Shown here piece by piece: positions 16,994 to 25,759 of a DNA stretch of 64,000 nucleotides. The position numbers were made by a program, and so were the translations under genes. The notes beneath the pieces are model-generated. The model ran no database searches. It saw only the letters and a list, made by a program, of their open reading frames with translations, and was not told the DNA's origin. Location: positions 558,001-622,000 of the forward strand of contig CAWGPR010000012.1 in NCBI GenBank assembly GCA_963824475.1. Direction: 5' to 3'. The stretch is from Roseiarcus sp963824475 (lineage in GTDB: Bacteria > Pseudomonadota > Alphaproteobacteria > Rhizobiales > Beijerinckiaceae). The first letter of the stretch is position 1. The number at the start of each line of letters is the position of its first letter.

Positions 16994-18421
16994 TCAGCGC
17001 GCAACGCCCGCCACCGCGGTGAACTCCTTATAGCGCTTGAGCGCGCGCGCGTCGGCGGGAAACGGCTCACGTCTTATAAAGCGGCCGCGCCCGATCTCTG
17101 CCTGCACCACGCCGTCGCGAAACACGACTTCGCCGCGCGAGAGCGTGTAGCGCGGCAGCCCGGTCACCTTTGTCCCCTCGAATACGTTGTAGTCGATGAC
17201 CGACACCTGGGACCTGGCTGAGATGGTTTTGTTGGCCTTCGGATCCCAGACCGTGACGTCCGCGTCGGCGCCCGGCAGGATCGCGCCTTTGCGCGGATAG
17301 AGGTTGAGAATGCGGGCGATATTCGTCGAGGTCACGGCGACGAATTCGTTCATCGTCAGCCGTCCGGTCTCGACGCCATAGGTCCATAAGACCGGCATGC
17401 GGTCCTCGAGTTCCCCAGTGCCGTTCGGGATCTTGGTGAAGTCGCTAAGTCCCAATTCCTTCTGCTTGGTGGTGAAGGCGCAATGGTCCGTCGCCACCAC
17501 CTGCAGCGAGCCGGCGCGCAAGCCGTTCCATAGGTCATCTTGATGAATCTTGTCGCGGAACGGCGGCGACATCACGCGCCGCGCCGCGTGCTTCCAATCC
17601 TTGTCGTAGTATTCGCTCTCGTCGAGGACGAGATGCTGGATCAGCGGCTCGCCATAAACGCGCTTGCCTAAAGAGCGCGCGCGCCGGATCGCCTCGTGCG
17701 CCTGGATGCAGGAGGTATGCACGATGTAGAGGGGCACGCCCGCCTGGTCGGCCAGCATGATCGCGCGATTGGCCGCTTCGCCCTCGACGTCGGGCGGACG
17801 CGACAGCGCGTGGCCCTCCGGCCCCGTGACGCCCTTGGCCATGTAATGCTTCTGCAGCGCGGCGACGACTTCGCCGTTCTCGGCGTGGACGAGCGGCATC
17901 GCGCCGAGTTCCGCGCAGCGCGAGAACGAAGCAAACATCTGCTCGTCGTCGACCATCAGCGCGCCCTTGTAGGCCATGAAATGCTTGAATGTGGTCACCC
18001 CCGCTCGGACCACCTTGGCCATGTCCTCGCGCACGGAATCGTCCCAGTAGGTGATGCACATGTGGTAGGAATAGTCGGCGACGGCGTCCTTGGCGCGCTT
18101 GTCCCAGTCGGCGAGCGCCTCCATCAGCGGCTGATTGCGGTTGGGGATGCAGAAGTCGACGACCATCGTCGTGCCGCCGGAGAGCGCCGCCTTGGTGCCG
18201 CTTTCGTAATTGTCGGCCGAATTCGTCCCCATGAAGGGCATGTCGAGATGGGTGTGCGGATCGACGCCGCCCGGCATGACGAAGCAATCCTTGGCGTCGA
18301 GCGTGCTGTCGCCCCTCAGGCCTTCGCCGATCGCCTTGATGCTCTCGCCCTCGATGAGCACGTCAGCCTTATAGGTGCGGTCCGCGGCGACGATCGTTCC
18401 GCCTTCGATGACGAGCGACAT
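16994..18421 (-). CDS. hydA: Dihydropyrimidinase (D-hydantoinase)
   Basis: 475 residues from ATG 18421 (GGGAGA upstream). It has the binuclear zinc site of the amidohydrolase fold: H56 and H58 in VDPHTHLD, the carbamylated lysine in FMAYKG (K152), histidines in LVHAENGE and IVHTS, and the aspartate in VATDHCAF. It opens 5,6-dihydrouracil and dihydrothymine to N-carbamoyl-beta-amino acids, the second step of the reductive pathway. The next enzyme is encoded 71 bases upstream in the same direction, and the RutR box in front of that gene ties both to uracil control. An allantoinase or broad hydantoinase is less likely given context. Confidence 0.94.
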   Translation of the reverse strand: MSLVIEGGTIVAADRTYKADVLIEGESIKAIGEGLRGDSTLDAKDCFVMPGGVDPHTHLDMPFMGTNSADNYESGTKAALSGGTTMVVDFCIPNRNQPLMEALADWDKRAKDAVADYSYHMCITYWDDSVREDMAKVVRAGVTTFKHFMAYKGALMVDDEQMFASFSRCAELGAMPLVHAENGEVVAALQKHYMAKGVTGPEGHALSRPPDVEGEAANRAIMLADQAGVPLYIVHTSCIQAHEAIRRARSLGKRVYGEPLIQHLVLDESEYYDKDWKHAARRVMSPPFRDKIHQDDLWNGLRAGSLQVVATDHCAFTTKQKELGLSDFTKIPNGTGELEDRMPVLWTYGVETGRLTMNEFVAVTSTNIARILNLYPRKGAILPGADADVTVWDPKANKTISARSQVSVIDYNVFEGTKVTGLPRYTLSRGEVVFRDGVVQAEIGRGRFIRREPFPADARALKRYKEFTAVAGVAR

Positions 18422-18492
18422 TTTTTGACAATCTCCCAAAACCTCGTTGTTCCCGCGGGCGCGAGCGTTCTGCGGCTCAAGCCCGCCGGCCG

Positions 18493-19740
18493 TCAGGACA
18501 CGATTTCGGCCTTCTCCAGCACCGCGTGCATCAGCACATTGGCCCCGGCGGTCGACCAATCCTGCTTGATGTCCTCGCTTTCATTGTGGCTGACGCCGTC
18601 GACGCACGGGGTAAACACCATCGACGTGGGCGCGACCCGCGCCAGATAGCAAGCGTCATGGCCGGCGCCGGACACGATGTCGCGATGCGAATATCCGAAA
18701 TGTTGGGCCGCCCGCCGCACCGCCTCGACGCAGCCGGGATCGAAGGCGACCGGGGCGTAGTAGAAGACCTGCTTCAAGTCGTAGGTCAGGCCGATCTTGG
18801 TGGCGATCGACTTCACGCCCTCGTGCAAGGCGGCGTCCATCTCGCTCAATATGGCGTCGATTGGATGCCGGAACTCGCAGGTCATGAACACTTCGCCCGG
18901 GATGACGTTGCGGGAGTTCGGATAGGGATTGAGCATGCCGACCGTGGAGACGCCGAGGGGCGCCTTCGACAGGCCGATCGCATTCACAAGCTCCACGATC
19001 CGCGCGGCGCCGAGCAGCGCGTCCTTTCGGCGCGGCATCGGCGTCGAGCCGGCGTGGCTCTCGAACCCGGTCAAGCGAATTTCGTACCAGCGCTGTCCCT
19101 GTCCGTGGGTGACGACGCCGACGTCGATCGACTCGTCCTCGAGGATCGGACCCTGCTCGATATGCAGCTCGAAGAAGGCGTGCACCGGATGGGCGCCGAC
19201 GGGCTCGTCGCCCTTGAAGCCGATCCGCTTGAGTTCGTCGCCCAGCCGCTTCCCCTCGCCGTCGGCAAGCGAATAGGCGAATTCCTTGTCATAAACGCCG
19301 GCGAATACGCCGGACGCAATCATCGCCGGCGCGTAGCGCGAGCCTTCCTCGTTGGTCCAGTTCGCGACTTCGATCGGGCGCCGGGTGCGGATATTAAGGT
19401 CGTTGAGCGAGCGTACGACTTCGAGCGCGCCGAGCACGCCGAGCGCGCCGTCGAACTTGCCGCCGGTCGGCTGGGTGTCGAGGTGGCTGCCCATCATGAC
19501 CGGAGCGAGCGTATTGTCCTCGCCGGGCCGCTTGGCGAACATATTGCCCATCTCGTCGACCGTGACCGAGCAGCCGGCGGCCTCGCACCACTTCCGGAAC
19601 AGCTCACGGGACTGACGGTCGAGATCGGTCAACGTCAGGCGCTTGACGCCGCCTTTTGGAGTGGCGCCGATTTTCGCCATCTCCATGAGCGAATCCCAAA
19701 GCCGTGCCCCGTCGACGCGCACATTCGACAAGTCAGCCAT
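18493..19740 (-). CDS. Zn-dependent N-carbamoyl amino acid amidohydrolase (beta-ureidopropionase type)
   Basis: 415 residues of the M20 hydantoinase/carbamoylase family. Metal ligands visible are H86 in GSHLDTQ, D97 in GGKFDGALG, E131/E132 in TNEEGSR, H193 in ELHIEQGP and the last histidine in GVSHNE. It cleaves N-carbamoyl-beta-alanine or -aminoisobutyrate to the beta-amino acid, CO2 and NH3, completing pyrimidine ring degradation. It is first in the leftward operon; its start is 43 bases from the RutR operator. Allantoate amidohydrolase belongs to the same family but fits the neighbourhood less well. Confidence 0.92.
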   Translation of the reverse strand: MADLSNVRVDGARLWDSLMEMAKIGATPKGGVKRLTLTDLDRQSRELFRKWCEAAGCSVTVDEMGNMFAKRPGEDNTLAPVMMGSHLDTQPTGGKFDGALGVLGALEVVRSLNDLNIRTRRPIEVANWTNEEGSRYAPAMIASGVFAGVYDKEFAYSLADGEGKRLGDELKRIGFKGDEPVGAHPVHAFFELHIEQGPILEDESIDVGVVTHGQGQRWYEIRLTGFESHAGSTPMPRRKDALLGAARIVELVNAIGLSKAPLGVSTVGMLNPYPNSRNVIPGEVFMTCEFRHPIDAILSEMDAALHEGVKSIATKIGLTYDLKQVFYYAPVAFDPGCVEAVRRAAQHFGYSHRDIVSGAGHDACYLARVAPTSMVFTPCVDGVSHNESEDIKQDWSTAGANVLMHAVLEKAEIVS

Positions 19741-19782
19741 TCCAGGGCGCTCCCAACATGTCGGTTAACGCTTATTATAGCT

Positions 19783-19798
19783 TTGACCAAATGGTCAA
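19783..19798. promoter_or_regulatory. RutR operator
   Basis: TTGACCAAATGGTCAA is a perfect palindrome that matches the known E. coli RutR box TTGACCAnnTGGTCAA at all fixed positions. It lies between the divergent amidohydrolase gene and rutR. A TATAAT on the minus strand (19774-19779) sits next to it, so bound repressor would cover the promoter of the degradation operon. RutR releases DNA when it binds uracil or thymine. Confidence 0.9.
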
Positions 19799-19932
19799 AT
19801 GGCGTAGCGTTAGGCGCAGCGCCCATCAATTCGGCGCCGTCGCCCATCATATCGCGCAAGCGCGGCCGGCGGCGTCAGCGCCTTGACGTCGACCGACGAC
19901 ACGGGGAGAAACGCGACCTTTTGGGGGAGCCT

Positions 19933-20556
19933 ATGGCGCGTCGCAAACCGAGACCGACCATTCGGGAGGAGAACGAACGCGCGCTGCTCGAGGCCGCCGA
20001 ACGGGTGTTCGCCGAGCAGGGATTCGCGGGCGCGACCACCGCGGCGATCGCGCGGCGCGCCGGCGTGCCGAAGGCGAACCTGCACTATTATTTCCCGACC
20101 AAGGAGGGGCTCTATCGTTCGGTGATCGAGCGGGTGCTGACGGCGTGGCTCGCAGCCGCTTCGTCCTTCGACACGAGCGACGACCCTCGCCTTGCTCTCT
20201 CGGCCTATATCGGGGCGAAAATGGACCTTGCGCGCGAGATGCCGCTCGCGACCCGCATCTGGTCGGCGGAGATCATGCGCGGCGCGTCGATGATCCAGGA
20301 TTTCCTCGATACGACCCTGACCGAATGGGTCGTGTCGCGCGAGCGGGTGGTCAAGCGCTGGATCGCCGCCGGCAAGCTCAAGCCGATCGAGCCGAGGTTC
20401 CTGTTCTACATGATCTGGGCGACGACACAGCAATACGCCAACGCCGCGCATGAGATGGCGACCCTGAACGGCGGCGCTCCGCTCAGCGACAAGGCCTTTG
20501 AACGGGCGAAATCCGAGGTGATAGAGATCATCCTGCGCGGAGTGGCGGCGGGGTAG
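19933..20556 (+). CDS. rutR: TetR-family regulator of pyrimidine use (RutR)
   Basis: 207 residues from ATG 19933 with GGGGGAG four bases before. The N-terminal helix-turn-helix (ERVFAEQGFAGATTAAIARRAGVPKANLHYYFPTKEGLY) is the TetR fold. The C-terminal ligand domain has RutR-like segments (IWSAEIMRGASMIQDFLD, RFLFYMIWATTQQYAN). It probably represses the divergent operon through the operator 135 bases upstream and may repress itself. Induction by uracil/thymine is inferred from family knowledge. A longer in-frame opening through the amidohydrolase region is an antisense shadow. Confidence 0.92.
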   Translation: MARRKPRPTIREENERALLEAAERVFAEQGFAGATTAAIARRAGVPKANLHYYFPTKEGLYRSVIERVLTAWLAAASSFDTSDDPRLALSAYIGAKMDLAREMPLATRIWSAEIMRGASMIQDFLDTTLTEWVVSRERVVKRWIAAGKLKPIEPRFLFYMIWATTQQYANAAHEMATLNGGAPLSDKAFERAKSEVIEIILRGVAAG

Positions 20557-20723
20557 GCGTTGGAGTCCGTCTCGCTGCCGGCGGTGGCGCGGGACGACAC
20601 GAGACCACGCGAATCCCAAGCGCGCGGTCGCTGGCGCCAAAATAAATTAAAGTTTCGATCTGGGCGCCCTTGGGCCCCATACCGACATAGGTCATGGCGC
20701 TCGAAGGGATTGGAGGCGCGCCA

Positions 20724-20990
20724 ATGACACGATCCATCGGTTTGCGGATTGCGCTTGGCGCCGCGCTGGCTGGCGCCGTTGCCGGATGTCAAACTGAGAG
20801 TCGAGGCCTTCCCCTGATGACGGCGCAAGCCGCGAGCCAGCTCCCCGCAAGTCAGCTGCCGAGGATCTTCAAAGACCCGAGCAATCCGTACGGCTACCCC
20901 TACGACATTCACGAGACGGACGGACTGAGCCGCAATCCCGATGATTGCGCCCGGTGGGGCTGCGTCGACGTCGGCGGCGGCGGCTCCTGA
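20724..20990 (+). CDS. Small lipoprotein with C-terminal DGLSRNPDDC..WGC motif, copy 1
   Basis: 88 residues beginning M-T-R-S-I-G-L-R-I, with GGAGGCG just upstream. The signal peptide ends in a lipobox (AGAVAGC). After a short linker (ASQLPRIFKDPSNPYGYPYD) comes HETDGLSRNPDDCARWGC near the end, with two cysteines five residues apart. Family unknown to me. The acidic DxxETDG stretch plus cysteine pair could bind a metal or form a disulfide in the periplasm. Its tandem copy is at 21424, and two proteins with related tails lie at 30964 and 32808. Confidence 0.75.
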   Translation: MTRSIGLRIALGAALAGAVAGCQTESRGLPLMTAQAASQLPASQLPRIFKDPSNPYGYPYDIHETDGLSRNPDDCARWGCVDVGGGGS

Positions 20991-21423
20991 CCCGAGCGTA
21001 AGCCCCATCAGAAGCGTTCCAGAACGATCTTACTCCGTAGTGCTGACAATTCGCCGATGAGCGCGAATGGCCGGTGAGGCGCGATGGAGCCGGCGCTTAC
21101 TGGGTTCGACGGCGTGGTGACGGAGACGCAACGCGTGTTGGATCGGCGCTGGGCGCGCGAACCGGGATGTCGCGGAAGGCCCGACCGATGTCATTCAACG
21201 CACGGGCTGCCGGTCCGCAAACGGTCGCATATTCCGGTTGATATTCTCCATTCTGGAAGTTGATCAACCGGCAACTCAAGCTCTGTTGGACGCTCGCAGT
21301 CGCTCGCGCGGTCGCCGGCGCCAAAATAAATTAAAGTTTCGATCTGGGCGCCCTTCGGCCCAATACCGACATACGTCAACGCGCTCAAATGGATTGGAGC
21401 CGCAGCGCACAGGAGGCGCGCCA

Positions 21424-21690
21424 ATGACACGATCCATCGGTTTGCGGATTGCGCTTGGCGCCGCGCTGGCTGGCTCCGTCGCCGGATGCCAAACCGAGAG
21501 CCGAAACATTCCCAATCTGACCGCAGAGGCGGCGAGCAAGCTCCCCCCAGGCCAGCTGCCGAGGATCTTCAGAGACCCGAGCAATCCGTACGGCTACCCC
21601 TATGACGTTCACGAAACGGACGGATTAAGCCGCAATCCAGACGATTGCGTCCGGTGGGGCTGCGTCGACGTGGGCGGCGGCAGCTTGTGA
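21424..21690 (+). CDS. Small lipoprotein with C-terminal DGLSRNPDDC..WGC motif, copy 2
   Basis: 88 residues, about 80 percent identical to copy 1, with AGGAGGCG before the ATG. The lipobox is AGSVAGC and the tail HETDGLSRNPDDCVRWGC. Most differences fall in the linker (ESRNIPNLTAEAASKLPPGQ), which suggests that the signal peptide and tail are under stronger constraint. Both copies keep intact frames, starts and upstream blocks, so both are probably expressed. Confidence 0.75.
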   Translation: MTRSIGLRIALGAALAGSVAGCQTESRNIPNLTAEAASKLPPGQLPRIFRDPSNPYGYPYDVHETDGLSRNPDDCVRWGCVDVGGGSL

Positions 21691-21859
21691 CGGAAGCCGC
21701 CTGGCGCCGGCGGTGGCCTTCAGAACGATCCGGCCGAGTAGCGCCCTTCCTCGACGCTACACCTCCCGGCTGAACGGACGGATATCCCCCCTCTGCGGCC
21801 TGAATACGCGAAGCAGACGACCGATAGACCGGGAGTCGGGACGCATCGTCGCGCCGGAG

Positions 21860-22864
21860 CTAGAAGGTGATCCGTACGGTGGCGACGAAATTGTTTTTGA
21901 CGACCGGATTTGACGTCACCGCCACCTGATATCCGGCGCCGAAGATCAGGTTGATCGGCCGGGTCGCGGTGTCCTGGCCGATCTTGAAGCGCCCGAATAT
22001 GATGCCCGGCGTGAGCAAGACTTGGTTGAGGCCGACGTGTTCCCCATTCGGCCAGTACTCGTAGTTGACCTCAAGTTCCGGCCAAAAATACTGCATGAAA
22101 TGATACTGGAAGGCGGTGTTCCAAAGTATGGGATCACCGAAGGCCGCCTTATTCATTTCGGGCGTGTCGCCGGGTGAACCATGCCCCTGGACGGGAATCT
22201 GCACGCTGAGCGTCGACTGTATATCAAAATCGCCCCAGCCCTTGCCTGCAGCGATTGTCGGCTGGGCGGTCAGAACATGGTTTGAAATCTTCCCTTCCGT
22301 GTTCAACGCTTCCGTCATCTGAAAGAAGCCGGTGACGATGTAATCGCCGTTGTCCCGGTTGGCGGAAAGGAAGCGATATTTGGCGAGGAAAAGCGGGTAA
22401 TCGCCCCAGCCCCACGCATCCCCCTTCGGGCCGCTGGCGGTCTCGTAAGGCGGAACCGCCACGATCAGTTCCACGTTGTAAGCGGGGATAAACTCCACCC
22501 GGAAGCCGCCTGGCCCGCCGTAATTGACGATGCGTTGGCCGTTCCCCTGGCTGCCGGTCCCGTTTTGCTGGTCATAGAAATCAGCGCGCAATTCTTGTTC
22601 GAGGCGCGGCGTGACGGTTACAAGCGGCGTCATCCAATTCGGTTGCGCGGCCTGGGTGGCCGAAACCATGTCGAGCCAGGAGACGACGGCTGGGGGCGGA
22701 TTGAAATATAGAGGTCCGCTCGCTGGCGGCGCCAGCGCTGGAAGCGACAACGACGGTGCTGCGTTCTGAGCATGTGCGCCAAGCGGCGCCAGCGTGATCG
22801 CCCCAGCCGCCGCCAGCCATCGAATCTTCAATCGGTTGCAGCGATTCTGCGCGTCGCTTTTCAT
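21860..22864 (-). CDS. Predicted outer-membrane beta-barrel protein
   Basis: 334 residues with a signal peptide ending ...APLGAHAQ. The mature part has alternating strands (YDQQNGTGSQ, GGFRVEFIPAYNVELIVAVPP, KYRFLSANRDNGDYIVTGFFQM) and ends in aromatic/hydrophobic FVATVRITF, the C-terminal phenylalanine signature of BAM-assembled barrels. It resembles the outer-membrane transporter-like family seen with aromatic-compound pathways, but I cannot name a substrate. It stands alone and is unrelated to the large porins downstream. Confidence 0.75.
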   Translation of the reverse strand: MKSDAQNRCNRLKIRWLAAAGAITLAPLGAHAQNAAPSLSLPALAPPASGPLYFNPPPAVVSWLDMVSATQAAQPNWMTPLVTVTPRLEQELRADFYDQQNGTGSQGNGQRIVNYGGPGGFRVEFIPAYNVELIVAVPPYETASGPKGDAWGWGDYPLFLAKYRFLSANRDNGDYIVTGFFQMTEALNTEGKISNHVLTAQPTIAAGKGWGDFDIQSTLSVQIPVQGHGSPGDTPEMNKAAFGDPILWNTAFQYHFMQYFWPELEVNYEYWPNGEHVGLNQVLLTPGIIFGRFKIGQDTATRPINLIFGAGYQVAVTSNPVVKNNFVATVRITF

Positions 22865-23375
22865 GTGCCCCGCCTGTCGCGAATGTTAGCGTCCCAGCGC
22901 TGTATTCGACAACATATATCGATCGGTTGTCAATTGGGCATTGTCAATAATGCGTCTTGGTTTCTCCGGCTTCGCCGGCATGTGTGACATCGCGGCAACA
23001 GACATGATGGGGTGGACGGGTGCGCCGGGAGACCGGCAGGAGGTAGGAGGTGAAAGTCCTCTGCGGTGAAGGTGTAGCGAACCGCACCGACCCCGAGTCA
23101 TGCGCGGCGACCCGCGAGGGGCGAAGCGAAGCGTTGACAGGGGATAGCGCAGGCCAGCCATTGAGCGGCGAAAACCAACTTCGGGGCGCCGATGCTTTCC
23201 GTCCTGCAGAAGGCGATACGGCCTATGTCGCGATCGCGAGACATAGGACGGCCCCGCGTCGTCGTAGACACTGGCATGCGCTGACGCCTCCTGCTCGGGA
23301 ACCGGGATATCTCTGGGCCGTCCTTGCGGAGTTTTGCAAGGACCGCGCCGGGAAGGCCGGAGGCCGAAGCCGACG

Positions 23376-24854
23376 ATGAACGGACCAGAGAAGTCGGACT
23401 CGCCCATAGTAGCAGTGAAGCCTGCGAACGAAGCGGTGCGCGCCGCCGAGGAGCAAGTGGAGCCAAGGGGCGGGACCAAGGAGAATGCGGACCAGCAAAC
23501 CACGGTCCGGACGCAGAGCCGGGAAGCCGTGTCACATGCGCAGGCTCGCATACGAGAGGCTGTAACCAGGAATAGAACGCAGCCGCTGACCACGCTTCTG
23601 CATCATGTCAGCGTCGATGTTTTGCGAGCGGGGTTCTTCGGACTGAACAAGACCGCCGCGCCAGGCATCGATGGGGTGACATGGACGCAATACGAGGAGG
23701 GCTTGGAGGCAAACCTCCAAAACCTTCACGCACGCGTGCATGCGGGAGCATATCGAGCGCTGGCCTCCCGTCGACGGTATATTCCGAAGGCGGATGGGCG
23801 GCGTCGGCCGCTGGGTATTGCTGCGCTGGAGGATAAAATTGTCCAAGCGGCAGTGGCGGCGATCCTGACGCCTATCTACGAGGCGGAGTTCTTGGGGTTC
23901 AGCTACGGGTTCCGGCCTGAGCGTGGACAGCACGATGCGCTGGACGCGCTCGCGTACGGGCTGGGGAAGCGGCGGATCAATTGGGTCCTCGACGCGGATA
24001 TCCGGTCGTTCTTCGACACGATCAGCCACGCATGGCTGATACAGTTCATTGAGCATCGGATCGGCGATCGGCGGATTGTCAGGCTGATCCGCAAATGGTT
24101 GGCGGCAGGGGTGCTTGAGGAGGGCCGAAAGATCAAGACGGTGGAGGGGACGCCGCAAGGCGCGGTAATTTCGCCGCTGCTCGCGAATGTCTACCTGCAT
24201 TACGTCTACGATCTCTGGGTTTGCCAATGGCGGCAACGTCAAACGACGGGCGATATGATTGTCGTGCGCTATGCGGACGACACGATTGTCGGCTTCGAGC
24301 ACCAGGACGACGCGACAAGGTTTCTTGAAGACCTCTCAGCGCGCATGGCCGATTTCGAACTCGGCCTCCATCCCGAAAAGACGAGGCTCATCGAGTTCGG
24401 CAGGAAGGCGATTGCCACCCGCCGCGCCCGAGGTCTCGGCAAGCCGGAGACGTTCGACTTCCTTGGGTTCACGCACTATTGCGCGACCCGACGAAGCGGC
24501 GGCGGCTTCGTGTTGGGAAGGACGCCAGTTCGCAAGCGGATGCGGGCGAAGCTGAGACAAATCAAGGAACAGCTCAAGGCGACCCGCCACGACGGCGTCG
24601 AGGCGCAAGGCAAATGGCTTGCCCAGGTGCTTCGCGGCTGGCTGGCCTACTACGCCGTGCCGATGAGCGCGCCGGCGATCACGGCGTTCCGGCACCATCT
24701 GGTCGATCGTTGGCTCCACGCCATCCGGCGGCGGGGACAGAAGCATCGGCTCGCATGGCCGCGAATGAAGGTAATCGCCAATCGTTACCTGCCGTATCCG
24801 CGCATCCAGCATCCGTGGCCGGAACAGCGGTTTCTCGTCAATCATCCGAGGTAG
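23376..24854 (+). CDS. Group II intron reverse transcriptase/maturase
   Basis: 492 residues from ATG 23376. It has RT domains 1-7 in order (FFGLNKTAAPGIDGVTW, RRYIPKADGRRRPLGI, FLGFSYGFRPERGQHDAL, VLDADIRSFFDTI, GTPQGAVISPLLANVYLHYV), the YADD active site in VRYADDTIVG near residue 299, and FDFLGFTHY. A maturase X domain follows (LRGWLAYYAVPMSAPAI). The C-terminus (RRGQKHRLAWPRMKVIANRYLPYPR) is short with no HNH endonuclease, so mobility would be endonuclease-independent. The frame is intact. It lies in domain IV of intron 1 and may also help splicing of the nested intron. Confidence 0.95.
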   Translation: MNGPEKSDSPIVAVKPANEAVRAAEEQVEPRGGTKENADQQTTVRTQSREAVSHAQARIREAVTRNRTQPLTTLLHHVSVDVLRAGFFGLNKTAAPGIDGVTWTQYEEGLEANLQNLHARVHAGAYRALASRRRYIPKADGRRRPLGIAALEDKIVQAAVAAILTPIYEAEFLGFSYGFRPERGQHDALDALAYGLGKRRINWVLDADIRSFFDTISHAWLIQFIEHRIGDRRIVRLIRKWLAAGVLEEGRKIKTVEGTPQGAVISPLLANVYLHYVYDLWVCQWRQRQTTGDMIVVRYADDTIVGFEHQDDATRFLEDLSARMADFELGLHPEKTRLIEFGRKAIATRRARGLGKPETFDFLGFTHYCATRRSGGGFVLGRTPVRKRMRAKLRQIKEQLKATRHDGVEAQGKWLAQVLRGWLAYYAVPMSAPAITAFRHHLVDRWLHAIRRRGQKHRLAWPRMKVIANRYLPYPRIQHPWPEQRFLVNHPR

Positions 24855-24888
24855 GAGCCCGGTGCGGTAGCGCCGCACGCCGGGATCT
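24855..24888 (+). other. Domain V of intron 1
   Basis: GAGCCCGGTGCGGTAGCG followed by CCGCACGCCGGGATC folds into the 34-nt domain V hairpin: GAGC catalytic triad at the base, lower stem CCCGG/CCGGG, two-base bulge and upper stem GTGCGG/CCGCAC. It directly follows the maturase stop. Confidence 0.88.
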
Positions 24889-24889
24889 G

Positions 24890-25721
24890 GTGCAGCGAGG
24901 CTAGCTGCCATTCTAGCGGGTGAAAGTCCCGCCAACAGAAGGAGTTCAGACCACTGTTGTAGTGATATCCAGCGGCAGGAAAGGTGACTGACCTGCTGGA
25001 AGCCTGGAAGTAAAAGTCCTCTGAGGCTGGGGAGACCTGGTCTGATCCGTCACAGGAGGGCGAGCAACCTGACAGGCCGTAGCGAAAGTGAATCGAGAAG
25101 CCCTGAAATACGTGCCCTGCGTGAAACGGATCGCAGGATCAACGGGAGTGCCGAGCTGTTCAGATCCCGGCGAAGGCCATGCTCGGCATCGGAGACTGAA
25201 CGATGACGATGACGAGACTCCCCGGGGTCATAGAGAGCGGCATGTTGGGAAGGAATGGACAGCGAAAGCCCGGAACCACTCGTGGGTCGCCTAGGCGCTC
25301 CCGCACAGCGAAGGCATCGCATATAAGCCGCCATGCGGCGAAGTTGCGATGTGCCTGCGAGTGGGGCGGATGGGGCCGATTAAGTGATGACGGAACGGGA
25401 CAGAACAACCCGATCCCGAGCGAGGGCCTCTGGGGCGGAGGATCACCCAACCTCCGCGGCGGTGCATCGGCGAGCAACCAATCCCGACACTGAGCGGGAT
25501 ATCGACGTTGTCACGTGATGCACGAAGGGCGAATGCAAACCGAATTGATCGTCAGTGTACGCCGGGAGCAGGCTTGAGCAGACAAACGATCCGGGAAGGC
25601 ATCGCCTGACAGGCCAGCCTTTCAGCCGTACTGGGGAAAACCCGCCGTACGGAATGTTAGGGGGGATTGAGGAAACGTCGGCATCATTCGAAGCCCGGTC
25701 CGCGCCTCAATCCTACCCGAC
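24890..25721 (+). mobile_element. Group II intron 2, ORF-less, nested in intron 1
   Basis: Starts GTGCAGCGAGG. A domain-I element of the form GCGGGTGAAAGTCCCGCC comes about 30 bases on, then GGGCGAGCAACCTGACAGGC and CGTAGCGAAAGTGAATCG, which recur in bacterial group II introns. A domain-V-like hairpin lies at 25623-25655 (AGCCGTAC ... GTACGG). Domain VI is formed by GGATTGAGG (25664-25672) paired with CCTCAATCC (25705-25713), ending CTACCCGAC at 25721. The 832-bp length fits an ORF-less ribozyme. No maturase frame is present, so it would depend on a maturase made elsewhere, perhaps that of intron 1. Confidence 0.82.
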
Positions 25722-25759
25722 TGCGGGGGGCGGCCAGCAATGGCCGTCCCTACCGCGAC

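Larger units (their letters stand above)
20621..21690. repeat. Tandem duplication carrying a small lipoprotein gene and its upstream region
   Basis: Copies about 20621-20992 and 21305-21690 are near-identical from a block starting CGCGCGGTCG and including AAATAAATTAAAGTTTCGAT (about 100 bases upstream of each gene) to the end of the coding part. The upstream block is conserved as well as the gene, which suggests that it holds the promoter. About 310 bases without a recognised gene separate the copies (20991-21304). Confidence 0.85.
23020..25759 (+). mobile_element. Group II intron 1 (outer intron of a twintron)
   Basis: The 5' end reads GTGCGCCGGGAGACCGGC, the canonical GTGYG intron start, with the usual AGGTGAAAGTCCTC element 25 bases on. 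The maturase ORF follows in domain IV. Domain V (24855-24888) has the AGC triad and a paired stem of CCCGG/CCGGG. The expected domain VI does not follow directly. It is found at 25722-25759 (tgcggggggcggcc...ggccgtccctaccgcgac), after an 832-bp second intron. Rejoining 24889 to 25722 gives a continuous domain V-VI. The 3' boundary is set by the conserved CCTACCGCGAC ending and may be off by a base or two. Confidence 0.9.

Noticed and set aside
18526..20556. Long plus-strand open frame continuous with rutR
   Set aside because: The first 1400 bases are antisense to the amidohydrolase gene. The rutR ribosome-binding site and conserved N-terminus fix the start at 19933.
22865..23019. Possible 5' part of the broken porin upstream of the twintron
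   Set aside because: Translation in all frames gives nothing like the porin N-terminus or middle; the 5' part appears lost.
23020..25759. One long group II intron with an enlarged domain V-VI linker
   Set aside because: The inner 832 bases have their own intron start, domain-V-like hairpin and perfect domain VI, and removing them restores intron 1 exactly. Nested introns explain more.
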